Source of the DNA: Cubamyces lactineus
Lineage: Eukaryota > Basidiomycota > Agaricomycetes > Polyporales > Polyporaceae
NCBI GenBank assembly: GCA_022376465.1
Contig: JACDTU010000007.1
Location: 930,001 to 994,000, forward strand
Length of the DNA stretch: 64,000 nt
Direction: 5' to 3'
Shown: positions 11,790-23,800 of the stretch, piece by piece
How positions within the stretch are numbered: the first letter of the stretch is position 1
Layout: every line of letters starts with the position of its first letter
The notes under the pieces: generated by a model
Told to the model about the DNA's origin: nothing
Database searches by the model: none
The model's input: the letters and a program-made list of their open reading frames with translations, nothing else
Program-made: the position numbers and the translations under genes

Positions 11790-13607
11790 CTAGTACCTCG
11801 AGCCGTAGCGGTCACGGTCATAGTCGTAGTCGTAGCCGTCGTCGTACCTGCTGCGGCTGGACGAGCGATGGCGATGATGGTGGTGGTGGTGGCCGCTGGA
11901 CGAACTCGAGTGGCGACGCGACCGCTTCGTGATGATCACCGTCGACCCTGGGGGTGCGATCTGGCCATTGGGAAGCAGCACGCCTCCCCCAGCCGTGGTC
12001 TGGTATTGCGGGCCGCCATACGCGGACGGACCAGCGGCATATCCTCCAGCGGGATACGCAGAGGTAGCGGGGTACCCAGCAGTGGCAGGGTATTGTGCCG
12101 CGGCGTAAGGGTTGGGTGACGCACCGCCGTAAGCGTAGCTCGGCGTCGCGCCATACGATCCAGGAGCGCCGTATGGCACTCCGGCAGCATAAGACGGCGC
12201 GGCACCTGGGATGGGCATGGGGGCACCCACGCCGTACGGAGAAGCCCTGGGGTCCATGTAGGGTGACGGGGCACGAACCACGCCTGGGGCGCTGAACGAA
12301 TTGTGACGACTGCGACCGCCACGGTACGGCTCGTCGTACGCGTATGCGTCGGCGCTGGAGGAGCTGTACGAGGACGCGTACCCACCGCCGATACCGTGCC
12401 CTCCGTTTGTCCAGCCGAAGAGCTGCGATTGGAGAGATGTCAGACGGTGATGGTGATGGGTGACTACATCGCGAGACATACCTTGTCTGCGAGGGCGTGT
12501 GCCGCAGCGGCAGCGGACTCACATGCAGCTCTCAGGCCATATGTGTCTTGCGGCCTGCCGGAGTACTGCCATAGGCGCTGAGCTAGCGAGGAATGATGTC
12601 AGTAGATGTTCACGGAGGTGACGAAGGCCGGTTGTAGGAACTGCTCTCGTATTCAGGTTGACAATCGTCTCTAAGCATTCTACCCTCTAGCGGCGTGTCG
12701 TAATTCACATCCTTGCTACTTTTGCATGAATGATCATCATATTGCAACCGCAACCAAGTAATATGACCCGAGCAAACTTTGAGAGGCTCAAGTATACTCC
12801 TTCCTTGCCGTTATTTGTGCCTACGACACTCGGCTTGGGAGCGCGCGCTACACGGGTACGGGTCAAGCGCCGGACGCGTACGCGCCTCCGCACCCACAAA
12901 GAACTCCGAGAAGCGAGAGGAAGACCACAAAAAGGAACTCACTTTCAGCGACTGCCATCCCAATCAAGCCTTCTCGCTGTCGTTCGCGATCCGCGCTGAG
13001 AGGTTCGTATAAGTACGAGTTGTGTTTCCAGGTCCGGTATGCTTCGTAAGCCGCCGCGGCGCCGATGTCGGCGGGCAGAAGTTGGCTAAGAGGAACCTGG
13101 TAGGCGCGATAGACTAAGCACATAGTACCAGGGCGCTTTTTGTTGAACATGGTGGACAGAGAACAAGAGGCTTACCATCCCGCTGTACACACGACGGTGC
13201 CAGTGTCGTGCTTCATGGTGGCCGACACCCGTACCAAGGAAGTCTCTCAATCGACCCATGATCGAGTCGAAGAGCGAGCTGTGAGAAGACGATCATTGAT
13301 CGGCGAGCGAGAATGTCAGCCGCGATCCGCGGGAAAGGTGGTAGAACGTACGGGTCGGGATTGATGGCGTGCGCGTTGTAAAAGTCGTATCCTCGCCCTG
13401 GGAGAATGAGTACAAAGACTGAGGAGCGGAATGCGAAGGAACATACATGAGGGTTGCGGTTGGAAGGGCGGTTGCGGCGGGGCACCGAACTGGAACTGCA
13501 CGGATCCCTCAAGGCTTGAACTGAGCGCGATTGCACGATCAGACAAAGAGACGTACCTGGGGCGTCCCCCATCCGGGCATCGCTGTTTGGTAGTAGGTGT
13601 ACGCCAT
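11790..13607 (-). CDS. CipC-like (DUF3759-type) protein with low-complexity His/Ser/Tyr-rich tail
   Basis: The exons assemble cleanly on the minus strand. They are MAYTYYQTAMPGWGTPQ; GSVQFQFGAPPQPPFQPQPS; WRGYDFYNAHAINPDP; SSLFDSIMGRLRDFLGTGVG with HHEARHWHRRVYSGM; ADIGAAAAYEAYRTWKHNSY and ERQREGLIGMAVAE; QRLWQYSGRPQDTYGLRAAC with AAAAAHALADK; and a long last exon from LFGWTNGGHGIGGGYASSYS to the stop at 11790. The alternation of AAAYEAYRTW and GLIGMAVAEAQRLW helices resembles CipC, a fungal stress/antibiotic-response protein. The last exon is Gly/Ala/Tyr/Pro-rich, then has a run of six His, and ends in an Arg/Ser/Asp/Tyr repeat (YDDGYDYDYDRDRYGSRY). Such a tail suggests an intrinsically disordered or metal-binding segment. 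No signal peptide is seen. The family call is moderate; the gene model is well supported by consecutive in-frame junctions. Confidence 0.7.
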
Positions 13608-14259
13608 GCTCAGTAATGGGATGAGAGATGGCGATGAGAGTCAGGAGCAGGTTGCGACGGCTGCGAGTGTGAGAAGATCCTTGGGCGTGCTCTGAGACGG
13701 AGGCGGTGGGCGATGTCCGGACGCTGAGGGATCCGGAGACTAGTGCTAGTCATCTGCCTCCATCTGCGGGCCCGTCTCATCTTATACCAATCGCGTGACG
13801 TCACGGGCTTGGCTGATAGCTTGTCTCGACGGTCTCCCCGGGCTTGCCGGAACCCCAGTACGTGTAGACGGGCAGGCCAGCGCAGCGGCGTGAGGCTGGC
13901 GGCGCGCGAGAAGGTGCGAAGGTTCATACAACGGACCCAATATCCTCCTTGGCAGGCTTCTATGTGCCCAGATTTCATTTATGGATAGATCGCTGGATTG
14001 TACATAGTCATAGCTGCACGCATCAGACTATCCAGATCAGACCAGAGCGCATGCGCAAAGACCATCGGATTTCGCGAGACAAGGAGCATAAAGGGCGAGG
14101 AGACAAGGGTGGTGGTGGAGAAAGGAAGAGCTTCGATCGAGATCGCATACACCTGAGTTTATGGGCGCTTACGACACGAACGCGCTCCTTGGGCGCGTCG
14201 GCCAACACGCGACTTGTCCTCCGCTCCTTTCTCCTCGGCCAGATCCATGAGCTGCTCGA
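13608..14259. promoter_or_regulatory. Divergent promoter region between CipC-like gene and COG5
   Basis: This is 652 nt between two start codons facing away from each other. A palindromic gcgtgacgtcacggg (CRE-like TGACGTCA at 13796-13803) lies in the middle and is a plausible bZIP site. No TATA box is evident on the COG5 side. Confidence 0.45.
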
Positions 14260-17200
14260 ATGTCTGGTCGGTCTCACACATATCTATGCTGGGCTTCCCA
14301 CTCACGATGTTGCAGACTATGCTGTCTTCGCTCATCCCGACTTTGACCCGAACGACTACGCCAATGCCATCCTAGCTGGCGAGCCATATCCACCCCAGCC
14401 TGGCAAAGCAAAAACAGCGAAGAGCACAGGCCTAACTCCTGCTAGCGAGGATGTGTCCGTTGCTATCTCTAAGCTTACCTTCAGCCTGGATGATGTCGAG
14501 AAGCAGCTCAAGAACGTGGTAAGTTACTACATATCCTCTGGTCCACCACAACCAAGTTGGCTCTGCCGGTCCAAAGCAGTCCGGTAACATCTGCACGCAC
14601 GCATATAGGTCACTACCCACCATGAAGAACTATTAGTACGTGCCGCGGGGGTCACAGACCTTGAAGGGTCACTGGGCTCCGTCCGTACGGGCTTGAATGA
14701 ACTGGATTCCACTCTGGAAAAGTGAGTGTGTAGTCCTCTCACGTATATTCTCCGCCTCTTTGGGATTACTCTCTATATCCTCAACTTGGGGGATCGTCCA
14801 TGCTTCTTCTACCTGTCAGGATGTCACAGTGCCCTCGCATGCTGCAAGGTTTACCAGAACCCGCATCATGTGAGTACGGCGCATGGGGACTGCGGATTAT
14901 CGTCTTGCGAGAAGCTTTGACCACCCCTGTATGCTATTCCCCTTGAATTGTATACTGCGATCTACACGCGCCTGCTCCCAAATGGCTCTTTTAACTATCG
15001 AGAGGGTACGGTAGTTGCAGAAGCTGTGCAGGCACGATGACAATAACTATCTGTCTATGCTGTAAGAGTATCATGGTGTTCTCGAGGGCACCTGCTCTTC
15101 ACGGTGTAGGGCGTAGAGTCCTTGTTGATCTATCGTGGCTTGGTTTGTGACTGTGGACGGGAGGTAGATTCATCCATCGGCTGTATGCCCTTTAGGATGG
15201 ATTCCCCTCCCGCACAGTCTTACAAGTCCTCTCAGACCCCCATATAACGGGTGATCGCCAGGTACGACCGCTTCCAATATATGCTGTGAAAGTCGCTGCT
15301 CGACTTCTTCCCGGAGTCGAATCGCAGCCACTTCAATGGCCTCGTGATATTACGTGGCGGTAGCGTTTGATATCTCGAACAGCGCACACAATCTTATCTA
15401 CCACGTTGCTCACGCTTTCTCTGCTTCTACAGGCTCCGGTTAAAGATCCGCGTCCCCTACCAGTCTCTCCAGAAACATGTCACGAAACTCGATCGTCTCC
15501 AACAAGCCTCGGACATCTTACGGCGCACTTCGCGCTTCGTCATCTTGGCACGCCGCCTCGAGCTTCAGCTTGCAGAGATGAACAAGGCAGACGCTAGTGA
15601 ATCCCAAGATGCTACTGGCACGAAGGCTAAGGGGCAGGCGAACGGTGTCAGCGCGTCAGCATCTTCGGGTGTCGGCACGAGGGCGGACACGCCGTCGGTG
15701 GAGAGCGAAGACGATAAGGAACGTGCGATTGCGAAGGCTGCGCTAACGATCGCAGAACTCAGTCAGTGAAGTTCTTCTATACAGGGTTACTTGAGTTCCA
15801 GGTATGCTCTCGCGGCCGCTCACTCACTGACGCGTGCGTATTCAGCTGCACTACTCGACGCCAATGAGGCCCATTCTGTGGGCGGCCTTGGGGATGGAGC
15901 TGCCGACGGCGACAGCGGTGAAGCCGGGCGTAGCGAGCAGATTCCCCTCAGCTCGATCAAGGCGGTCGCGGTGCACCTGCCATTCGTCGACGCCGCCCGC
16001 GCAAAAGTGACGACGGACATGGAGGCCATGGTCTTCACGGGCCTCGCAACGCTCGTGGGTGTCCTATGTGCTTTTCCTAACTTCAGGCTTGGTCATTGAC
16101 GAAGTCACTCGCAGAACCAGTCTATGCTCGCCAGCTCGCTGCAAACCGCGCACAACCTGCGCGTGCTTCCCGACTTGGTGCAGAACCTCGTGAGCGACCT
16201 GTCCGAAGCGGTCGAGAGCCGCATTCGGTCCGCGTTCGACCTCACGCGGATATCCAAGGACATCATGACGAAAGGTACGCGCCTGCCTCTCCTATTTTCC
16301 TGCGCGTACGCGTATTCACGTTATATGCGCTGCAGACTCGGCTTCACTGGGTCAGGGCCTCTTGTACAAGTCCCGCGTGCGGACTGAGCCTACGAGCGTG
16401 ACTGCGCCGCAGTGGACGGCGGCGCTGTGGGGGAGCCTGGAGAGCCTGATAGAGGAGATGGCCGATTGCTGTATCAAGGTGTACACCCTGGAGAAAGTGC
16501 TAAGGATAAAGCGCGATCCAGTTACAGATGTCGTGTTTCTGGACGAAGCTATGAAGGTAAGGCTGGCTTTGGGCGCGTTGGCAGATATGTTCTTTGACAT
16601 GTCATACATGTATGCAGGTTCTGGAGAACAAGCCGAGCACTACGTTCTGGGCTGCGCTGGGAAGATCTCTGGAGAAGCAGGCACGCGACGCCGCGAAAGG
16701 TATGCAACCCCCCGCGTCCCAATTTATGCAGATACTAACCTGCGAGTCAGGCTCAACGTTCTTGCAGCAAACCCTGAGTACTGGATACCCCAGATTACTG
16801 CGGCTATTCCACTCGTTCTTCACGAAGATCGCCGTGCACACCGACACCGTCTACACGCAGTCACAACAAAGGTCAATCTACACTCTTTCCCCCGTCTAGC
16901 TTAGCACTCACGTATTCTCGGATCACAGCCCAGAGACAATCATCGTTCTCCGCGCCTTGTCCAACTTCGAGTCCCTCTACCTCTCTCGCTCTTCCAACAG
17001 GCTCAATGAGGCTGTCGGACAAGCGTTCTCTGGTGGGACACGCTCTCCCCCCAGTATGTCCGAGGGCGTGAACGTCGCCCGGGCGGTGGCGAACGAGCTG
17101 GACTCGGCGAAGTTCGACCCGCTCCTAGTGCAGTCGGTGGCGCGCTACGCCGTCTCGAGCCTCGAGCTTCTGCTCACGAGGACAGATAACTTGGTGGGTC

Positions 17201-18390
17201 GTCCATGTGCTCCCTCGCATTCCGAACGAGAGCCTCATTGCAGTGGGTAGATCGCGCGCGAGCGCACGGCGACGAGTCTGATTGGACCGGTGGCTACTCC
17301 TCAGCAGATCCTCAACGGCGCGCTGGCGACCTGCTTGTATCACTGCTGGTCCCGGCTCGACAAGCTCCGGGAGGAGTACCCAGAGAGCGTCGTCAGCATC
17401 CTCCAGCCTGTCGTCACCGTACGTCATTCCACCCCATGATCTGTATATTCGGTGCATACTCACCACTCGCTACACGGCAGAAGCTGCACGACACGTTCGA
17501 ACGCATTGTTGACCCGCTCCTCGCCGCCATCCGCCGCGAGCTCGGCGCAATTATCGCGAAGCTGCACCGGCAAGACTTCAGCGACAGCGCGGACCCCATG
17601 GCCGCGATGGGCGGCGGCGCGAGTCCGTACATGAAGGACCTCATCGAGAAGCTGACGTTCGTCAAGAGCGAGATCCTCGCGCAGTACAACGTACCCGAGG
17701 TCAGCCGCCAATGGTGCGTTTCACCAATTCCCTACAATGTGTCTGTAACCTAGACGTGCGTTTGCTGATGCGGCCGGGCTACAGGGTGCTCTCCATCGTG
17801 CGCTTTGTGATCAAGACGTTCGTACTGCACGCGTCGATCGCGAAGCCGCTTGGTGAGAACGGCAAGCTGCAGCTGACGAGCGACATGACCGAGCTGGAGT
17901 TCGGCCTGAGCGCGTTCATGAGCGACAAGGCGCAGAGCAAGCGCGGCGCGGACTGGGACGCCGTCGGGGAGGACTACCGCGCGCTGCGCGGCATGCGGTG
18001 CGTGCACATACCATCTCACCTCGCGCCCGTATCTCGTCGTCGCTCACTCACAATCTTGTGAATCACAGGCAATTGCTGTTCCTCGACAACGCCACCTTAG
18101 CCTCTCCCAGACACACCGCAGGGATACCCCCGCTCATCGTGCTACACCACATCCTGGTGCGCTCCCCCATCACGCTCCCGCACGCGCTCCACGGCTGGGC
18201 CGAGGCGGAGTACGTGCGCTGGGTTGAGGAGCACTCGGACGAGGAGGCGTGGACGCTCGTCGACGGCGACGTCACGCACTGGGAGAAGATCACTGAGGCG
18301 GAGGGCGGCGATCTGGGCGCCGCGGCGGAGTATGTGCAGCTTGCGCGTGCGGTGCTTGCGAATGCACAGGGGAGAGGCGCAGCGCAGTAG
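14260..18390 (+). CDS. COG5: Conserved oligomeric Golgi complex subunit 5
   Basis: This is a lobe B subunit of the COG tether that captures retrograde vesicles at the Golgi. The start is a two-codon exon, ATG TCT G (14260-14266), joined across a 49-nt intron (14267-14315) to give MSDYAVFAHPDFDPNDYANA. Next come DVSVAISKLTFSLDDVEKQL, VTTHHEELLVRAAGVTDLEG and SLGSVRTGLNELDSTLEK, the typical COG5 N-terminal coiled coil. A 711-nt intron (14722-15432) then joins in frame to LRLKIRVPYQSLQKHVTKLD and RLQQASDILRRTSRFVILAR. Further exons give KAVAVHLPFVDAARAKV, NLRVLPDLVQNLVSDLSEAV, TDMEAMVFTGLATL and ELEFGLSAFMSDKAQSKRGA. The protein ends at TAG 18388-18390. There are at least a dozen introns, most near 55 nt. 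Length (roughly 850 aa) fits the family. Confidence 0.9.
14722..15432 (+). other. Exceptionally long COG5 intron, 711 nt
   Basis: The donor (agtgagtg) follows LDSTLEK and the acceptor (cttctacag) precedes LRLKIRVPYQ; the join is in frame and matches the family. Other introns in this window are about 45-75 nt, so this one is over ten times longer. It contains the hairpin at 15149-15219. Confidence 0.8.
15149..15219. other. 71-nt near-perfect stem-loop inside COG5 intron
   Basis: The 5' arm (15149-15175) and 3' arm (15195-15219) pair over 25 positions: outer 7 bp gactgtg/cacagtc, a 2-nt bulge, 7 bp cgggagg/cctcccg, then 11 positions with two mismatches and two G-T pairs, around a 19-nt loop. 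It could be a small-RNA precursor or a tiny foldback insertion. The structure is read directly; the function is inference. Confidence 0.5.
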
Positions 18391-18628
18391 TCTTGTGGGA
18401 TGTCTCGCTGCATTCGTATACCTATTGTCGCTTTGATTTGAGAAATATCGGACTCTTGCTTGACTCTCGGATTAGAACGCACGTGCAAGCGATCACAGCG
18501 TTCGAAGTCGAAGTTGAAGAAAAAGCAATTCCGAGATAGAAGCAAGTGAGAGAAACAGCAACCTCCAGATAACCCCACATAGATCCGTATCGAATACTTT
18601 TGGGTAGGACACCGACGCCTCAAGCTGC
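18391..18628. other. Convergent spacer between COG5 and ILV6
   Basis: This short stretch holds the two 3' ends. No element was recognised. Confidence 0.5.
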
Positions 18629-19905
18629 TTAGCCAGGAGGGAGCAGGCTCGCGTCGACAGCACCACCGTCATCCTCTGCCTCCTCTGCCTCCATGTTCTT
18701 GATGGGTGTCCTGGGCATCACCATCAAACCTAAGATAATATGGATTAGCAACTGCATCTCGTAACAAAGGCTTCATCCGGACGAGGCCACTCACCAGTCC
18801 GAGCAGACTCGAGCACGCCAAACGGCTTCAACAGCGCAAGGAACGCCTCCACGCGCTTCGTCTTGCCGCACATCTCCACAATCACGCTATGCTCGCTCAC
18901 GTCGACGATGCGCCCGCCAAACTGCGCCGACAGCACCTGGATCGCCTGCAAGTTGTCGCTCTTCAGGCGCAGCGCCTGGCTCGGGGTCAGCGGCGGCGGA
19001 TGCGCCGCGGCCGCCTCGGGGTCGGCGGAATGCTCGAAATGCAGCGCGAGCGCGGCCTCGCGTTCGAGCTTCGGGTCGGCGGAGGGCGCTACCGGGGAGG
19101 CGGGGTGCGGGGAGCGGCGCGGCTCGTGCGTGGGCCCGCCGACGAGCTGCTCTTCGACGTATTCGGGGCCGAGGATGGAGACTTTGGCGAGGAGGAGCTC
19201 GCGCTCGATGCAGTGGGTGTCGGTATAGTCGAGCACGGCCCACACAGGGACCTACGGAGCGGCACGATATACATGTCAGCCGAGTGGACAAGGGGTTGTG
19301 GAGACGAAGCGGCACGTACCAGGTCCTCCAGCTGTCTCCGGGCCTGCTCTACGACGCCGTCCTGTCCGCGGAGGACGATGCACATGCGACTCAGGTCGCG
19401 GATCTCCGTCCGGCACACGACGAGCGAGTCGATGTTGAAGCCACGGCCGGCGAGGATACCCGACACACGGGACAACACACCCGGCTCGTTCTGCACAAGA
19501 CAGTTGAGGACATGCCTAGACAGCAACCAACCCCGTCCGTTAGCACGCCATCAAGGTAGGTAGACGGGTAGGCAGGTAGGTAGGTCGAATGGGATGGAGG
19601 ACGACATACTTCTTGAACGGCTGCAAGCTGGGCGGCGGCGTGTTATACAAGATGTTCGTCACCGCCTCCTCCGCCGAGCGCGAGCGCGGCAGGTCCATCG
19701 CAGGCAGCGGCGGCGGGCGGTGCCTCAGCGTCCGCTTGTAGTCCAGCGCAGAGGTAGAGTCATCTATCGGCTTCGGGGGCTTTGGCGCGTTCTCGCCCTC
19801 CTGCCTCCGGAGGGACGAGGAGAACGTGCGGGCGGCGGGCACGAAGGACCGCGCCGCCGCCGCCGTGATGCGAGCGCGGGCTGCGCTCGCGACGATGTTC
19901 GACAT
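18629..19905 (-). CDS. ILV6: Acetolactate synthase regulatory (small) subunit, mitochondrial
   Basis: This subunit activates acetolactate synthase (Ilv2), the first step of valine and leucine synthesis, and mediates valine feedback; it acts in mitochondria. The N-terminus MSNIVASAARARITAAAARS with AARTFSSSLRR is Arg/Ala/Ser-rich and acid-poor, as in a matrix presequence. The ACT domain begins HVLNCLVQNEPGVLSRVSGI and continues LAGRGFNIDSLVVCRTEIRD and MCIVLRGQDGVVEQARRQLE. A second exon block has VPVWAVLDYTDTHCIERELL, SDNLQAIQVLSAQFGGRIVD and MCGKTKRVEAFLALLKPFGV, the second ACT-like half. Between the halves is a Pro/Ala/His-rich insert (about 60 aa), which is common in fungal Ilv6. The last exon is LMVMPRTPIKNMEAEEAEDD to DASLLPPG. 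The stop is at 18629-18631. Confidence 0.94.
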
Positions 19906-20804
19906 GATGAGCGGGTCGGGGATGTCGAGGAGGAGAGACGCGGTGGCAGGAACGAGTGGCAGCTAACCCCGGATTTTGAGCAGCTTCTGCTTCGAGTCAC
20001 TATTACTCCCACCACGTGACCGCTCCCACAGAGCATCTTTAGCAGATTGGACGCGAATTTGCATATCCAAACGATCCAACAGCCACCGTAGACGACTGGC
20101 AACAAGTAGAAGAGACTACAGAGAGCGGTACTTCGAAGCAGCAGCATACATTATATTCATATTATCATCCCCGCTGCGGCATACCATAAAGACAAAGTTT
20201 CGAAAAGACCTAAAGACAACGTGAACCCCCCTGATTGTTTGTGCATATGTAAGCTACGGCTACTACTTCTACTCGTACAGCGTGCGTTGTGCGTGTGGCA
20301 ACTGCGTTAGGGCGTAAATACGATAAAGTGCGGCGGTCGTGGTGTGTGATGTTGTGCGGTGCGGTGCGGAAGACGGTGAGTGTGTATGGCGTGTGTGTGT
20401 ATGTGTGCAAAGGGGCAAGGTGCAAGTGTGCGAGAAACAAGTGCGGGAGAGAGATTGGGAGAGAGGGAATAAGAGAAAGCCTGTTCGCGAGTCGGTGGCG
20501 AGAGCGCAAGGTTGCTTCCGACAGAACCACGCGGTCCGAGATATCGACACGGAAGTCCAAGGATACTACTAGCAAGAACGTAAAGGAAAAGAAAGGAAGG
20601 AAGAAGATACACGAGAACCCAAACTGAAAACTGATGTGAGAGCGTGCAAGCCAAAGCAAAAGAAACCCTCCGCACGCGCGTGGTGCCGCGGCGTCGTAGA
20701 AGTACAGGGTGCGGTAACCAATTGAAGAATAAGCATTACCATAAGAAAGGAAGAGCGAGAGGGAATAGGAATCAGGATCGACGACGACGATGCATGGGAT
20801 CTCG
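19906..20804. other. Intergenic region, 899 nt
   Basis: This lies between the ILV6 start and the stop of the PDK1-like gene, both on the minus strand. It contains a purine-rich stretch (about 20440-20630) and a gt-rich run near 20385-20410. No gene was recognised. Confidence 0.5.
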
Positions 20805-23800
20805 TCATGTCCGTGAGTTCAGCCGGAGTCGGCCAATATGATGTGACCCGCCGCCGTTTGTCGTCGTAGTGGTCGTCGTCGTCGCAGACGTCGTCGAGGT
20901 CGTCGCCGTTGTTGTACCCGTCGCTGCAGCAGCAGTCGCCGCAGCACGCGTCGCGCCTGCAACTGCCGATGGTTGCGCCTCGATCGCCTCCCGGAGCTTA
21001 CGAATCCACGTCGCCGCGATCGATGCGCTCGCCGCGACGTAGCAGTGCGACTTGACCGGCTGTACAGACGACCAGTCAGGGTCCACCCGCCCCGTCTGAG
21101 AGCGCCGCGCACTGACCGTGATCACGACGAATTCGCGCTCGCCTTTGGGTTCGACCGAGGATACAAGGTTCCGGAGCTCCTTCTCCCGGTCGGACGGCCG
21201 CACGAACAGCTCCGTCCGCACCTGCACCGCCCGCCCCGGCTTCTGCTTCACGCAGAGCAGCCGCTGCGTCGTCAGGATGAGCTCTCGTGGTCGGTGCTTC
21301 TTTGGCGCGACAGCCATCGCGAGCAGGCGGCTCGCGCGTCGTTTAGGACCTCCTGGCTCGACAGTCGTATTGAAAATGATATGTTCCCCAGGGTGCATCA
21401 GTGAATTCCTACGACGAGGAACGACGAATGTGAGCTCAATGATCCAGCCCAATGCAAAGCATGAAATACCCACAATTCCGGATCGCAGAGCCCATTCCCT
21501 TGAATCGGCGTCTGCGCCCGATTCCGTCCTCGAGACGCCTCGTCCATCGCAGCGGCCAGCTTATCGACCGGACTCCCGTCTGACGAGCTCGTGACTGAGC
21601 CGGTCGAATGCGACCCGGGGCCCGGCACTCGGGGCACGTCGATTGGCGGCGACCGCGCGAGTCCGGGCACCTCGTCCGCCTCTTCGCCAGCAGCAGTCCC
21701 TCCGTCCTGGTCTCCGCTACCCGGCTCTGGTGACTCCGCTTTGGAAGGTTCCATGAACCGCACTCCGTCGCTCGATCCGCTCCGTTCCTCCTCGACGTTT
21801 GCGAGTGGGAGCGGCGGCAGAGTGGAGGTGCGCTTTTCGCCGTAAGGCCCGACGGCAACCGATGGATGGGAGCCATGTCCGTTCGGTTGCGCCGTGCCGA
21901 CGTTGTACTCTCCACCCTCACCATCTGACGCCCAGCTCACCTCGTCGTCCTCGATCGCGTTCTCGTAGTTGTCCGAGTTGATCAACGCGTCCCAGGCGGA
22001 GTGGAGGAAGGCCGACGACGGGGGCGTCTCCTTTTTGACCAGCCCTGGTTCGAGCGGTGGCGCGGGGTCAGTCCATAACGTCCTCCAATTGATGGACGCG
22101 AAGAAGGGGTGGTTGCGAAGCGCATCCATATCCCACGGGCTTCCGGGGGGTCCAGCACCGAGTCGCTGATCGGGATCCCGGACCTGATTACAGGACAACG
22201 GGTGTCAGATGAGCACAAATCCCGACGCACGGTCGCGTAGGTACTGACGAGGAGTTTCCGGATCAAGTCCTGCGCCTGCTCGTCGAACCCTTCGGGGAAC
22301 GAGTACTCGAGCTGCTTGATCTTCTGCCAGTCGGAGAGGCCTCGGAAGACGAACCGACCTGCGATCATCTGGTATATGATGCAACCCAGAGCCCAAAAGT
22401 CCGAGCTGCGTCGCGTGAGGCTTGTGTGATGTGCAAGAGATTTACGTGTCTGATCAACCCTACCTCTTGCTGCTCTCGTTGTGCTCCAACAGCTCGGGCG
22501 AGACGTATTGTGCCGTGCCCACAAAAGTCTTAGTTGGTTCACCTGTAGAGGTAGCATCGTCGAAGAGACTGTTTAGAAACGGAAGATGCCGGTGCACAAT
22601 TAGGCACGTACCCCCGGAATCTAGAATCTTGCCCGTCCCGAAGTCGGTGATCTTTATCCGGAAGGCGTCATCAAGAAGCAGGTTCTCAGGCTTGAGGTCT
22701 CTGGGAACGCACAAAATTTTACGGGAGTCAATGAAGAGTTCGAAGCCCGGGACGCGGTGCGGGGTTGATAGGCCATGCACGCGAAGTCGCGGCCAGACGA
22801 ATTCTATGCTCACCCACGCAGACCTCAAGCTGTCCAACAATTTGCTGTCCATCCAGACCCTACATGGGCAGTATAGACTCAAAATTGCTCTAGCATGCAT
22901 GTCAGGCCCAAAATGCGTCTGCGAGGGTGGCATAGCCTCCACATTCAGACCCCAACTTCTCGCGAGAAGCGCTCAAGTTCGGGAAGCCCGCCTGATGCGC
23001 GCAGTCCCAATCGGGCACACGCACTGAGGCGTTCGCCCGCATGTGTACGTCGAGCGGGAACTCGGCGGCCCCGGATCGACAACGCCTTCCGCGCGTCCGT
23101 CGTACTCAATCAGATAATGGAGAAGGCGACCCACCGATGAATGACTCCTTTAGAGTGCATATACCCCAAAGCATCGACGATCTGCGCCGAATAATAACGG
23201 ACGCATTCAATAGAGAGCGATCCCAACCGAGATATTCGTGTTTGCAGTTCGCCATTCCGCGCGAGATCCAGAACGAAAACTATAGCGAGAAGCGTCAGCA
23301 CTGCCAAACTCGAAAGATTGACTGGGTTGCGAAAGGAAGAGTGGGCTGAGAAACGGGGACCACGTATCAGGGAGGGGGCATGGTGCGCTCCGCGTCTCTG
23401 ACGCATCGCAACACCACTACGACAGAATGATGAATTGGAGAGCAGTGGTCGCAAAGATGGGTGGTGAATGGAAGGGTGGACCGAAGGCTTACACAAGCTC
23501 CATTCATCTTGAAATGTCCAATGTAGTCGCACAATACCAGGATGGCCTGATCCTAGGCGTACAAGGGTATTCTTCTCTGCAAGAGCGGTCGCCTCTTTCT
23601 GGTGCCGCTTTAAATGCGCCTTATCTATACGCTTTATAGCGTATTCTTGTCCGGTGGTACGTAGTCGCCCATGATAGACCTGGAGAAAGCCATGACACGA
23701 GGAACGGTAGAGAAGCGCGGGTGTTACTCACAGTGGAATACGAGCCCTCGCCTAGCTCATCCAAAAATTCGAAATCATCGGCAGTTAGCCGTCCGTTAAC

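Noticed and set aside
14150..14315. Minus-strand frame with MCETDQTFEQLMDLAEEKG opposite the COG5 start
   Set aside because: It would need exons antisense to COG5 coding sequence. The plus-strand model MSDYAVFAHPDF is clearly correct, and no upstream exon exists for the minus-strand frame.
20860..20930. Trinucleotide-rich stretch that could pass for a microsatellite
   Set aside because: It encodes the Thr/Ala/Ser-rich C-terminus of the PDK1-like kinase and is explained as coding low complexity.
22808..22915. Plus-strand stretch reading HADLKLSNNLLSIQ, resembling a kinase catalytic loop
   Set aside because: It lies antisense within the intron of a real kinase gene whose HRDLKPEN motif is complete on the other strand. 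No other kinase motif surrounds it, so it is taken as chance.
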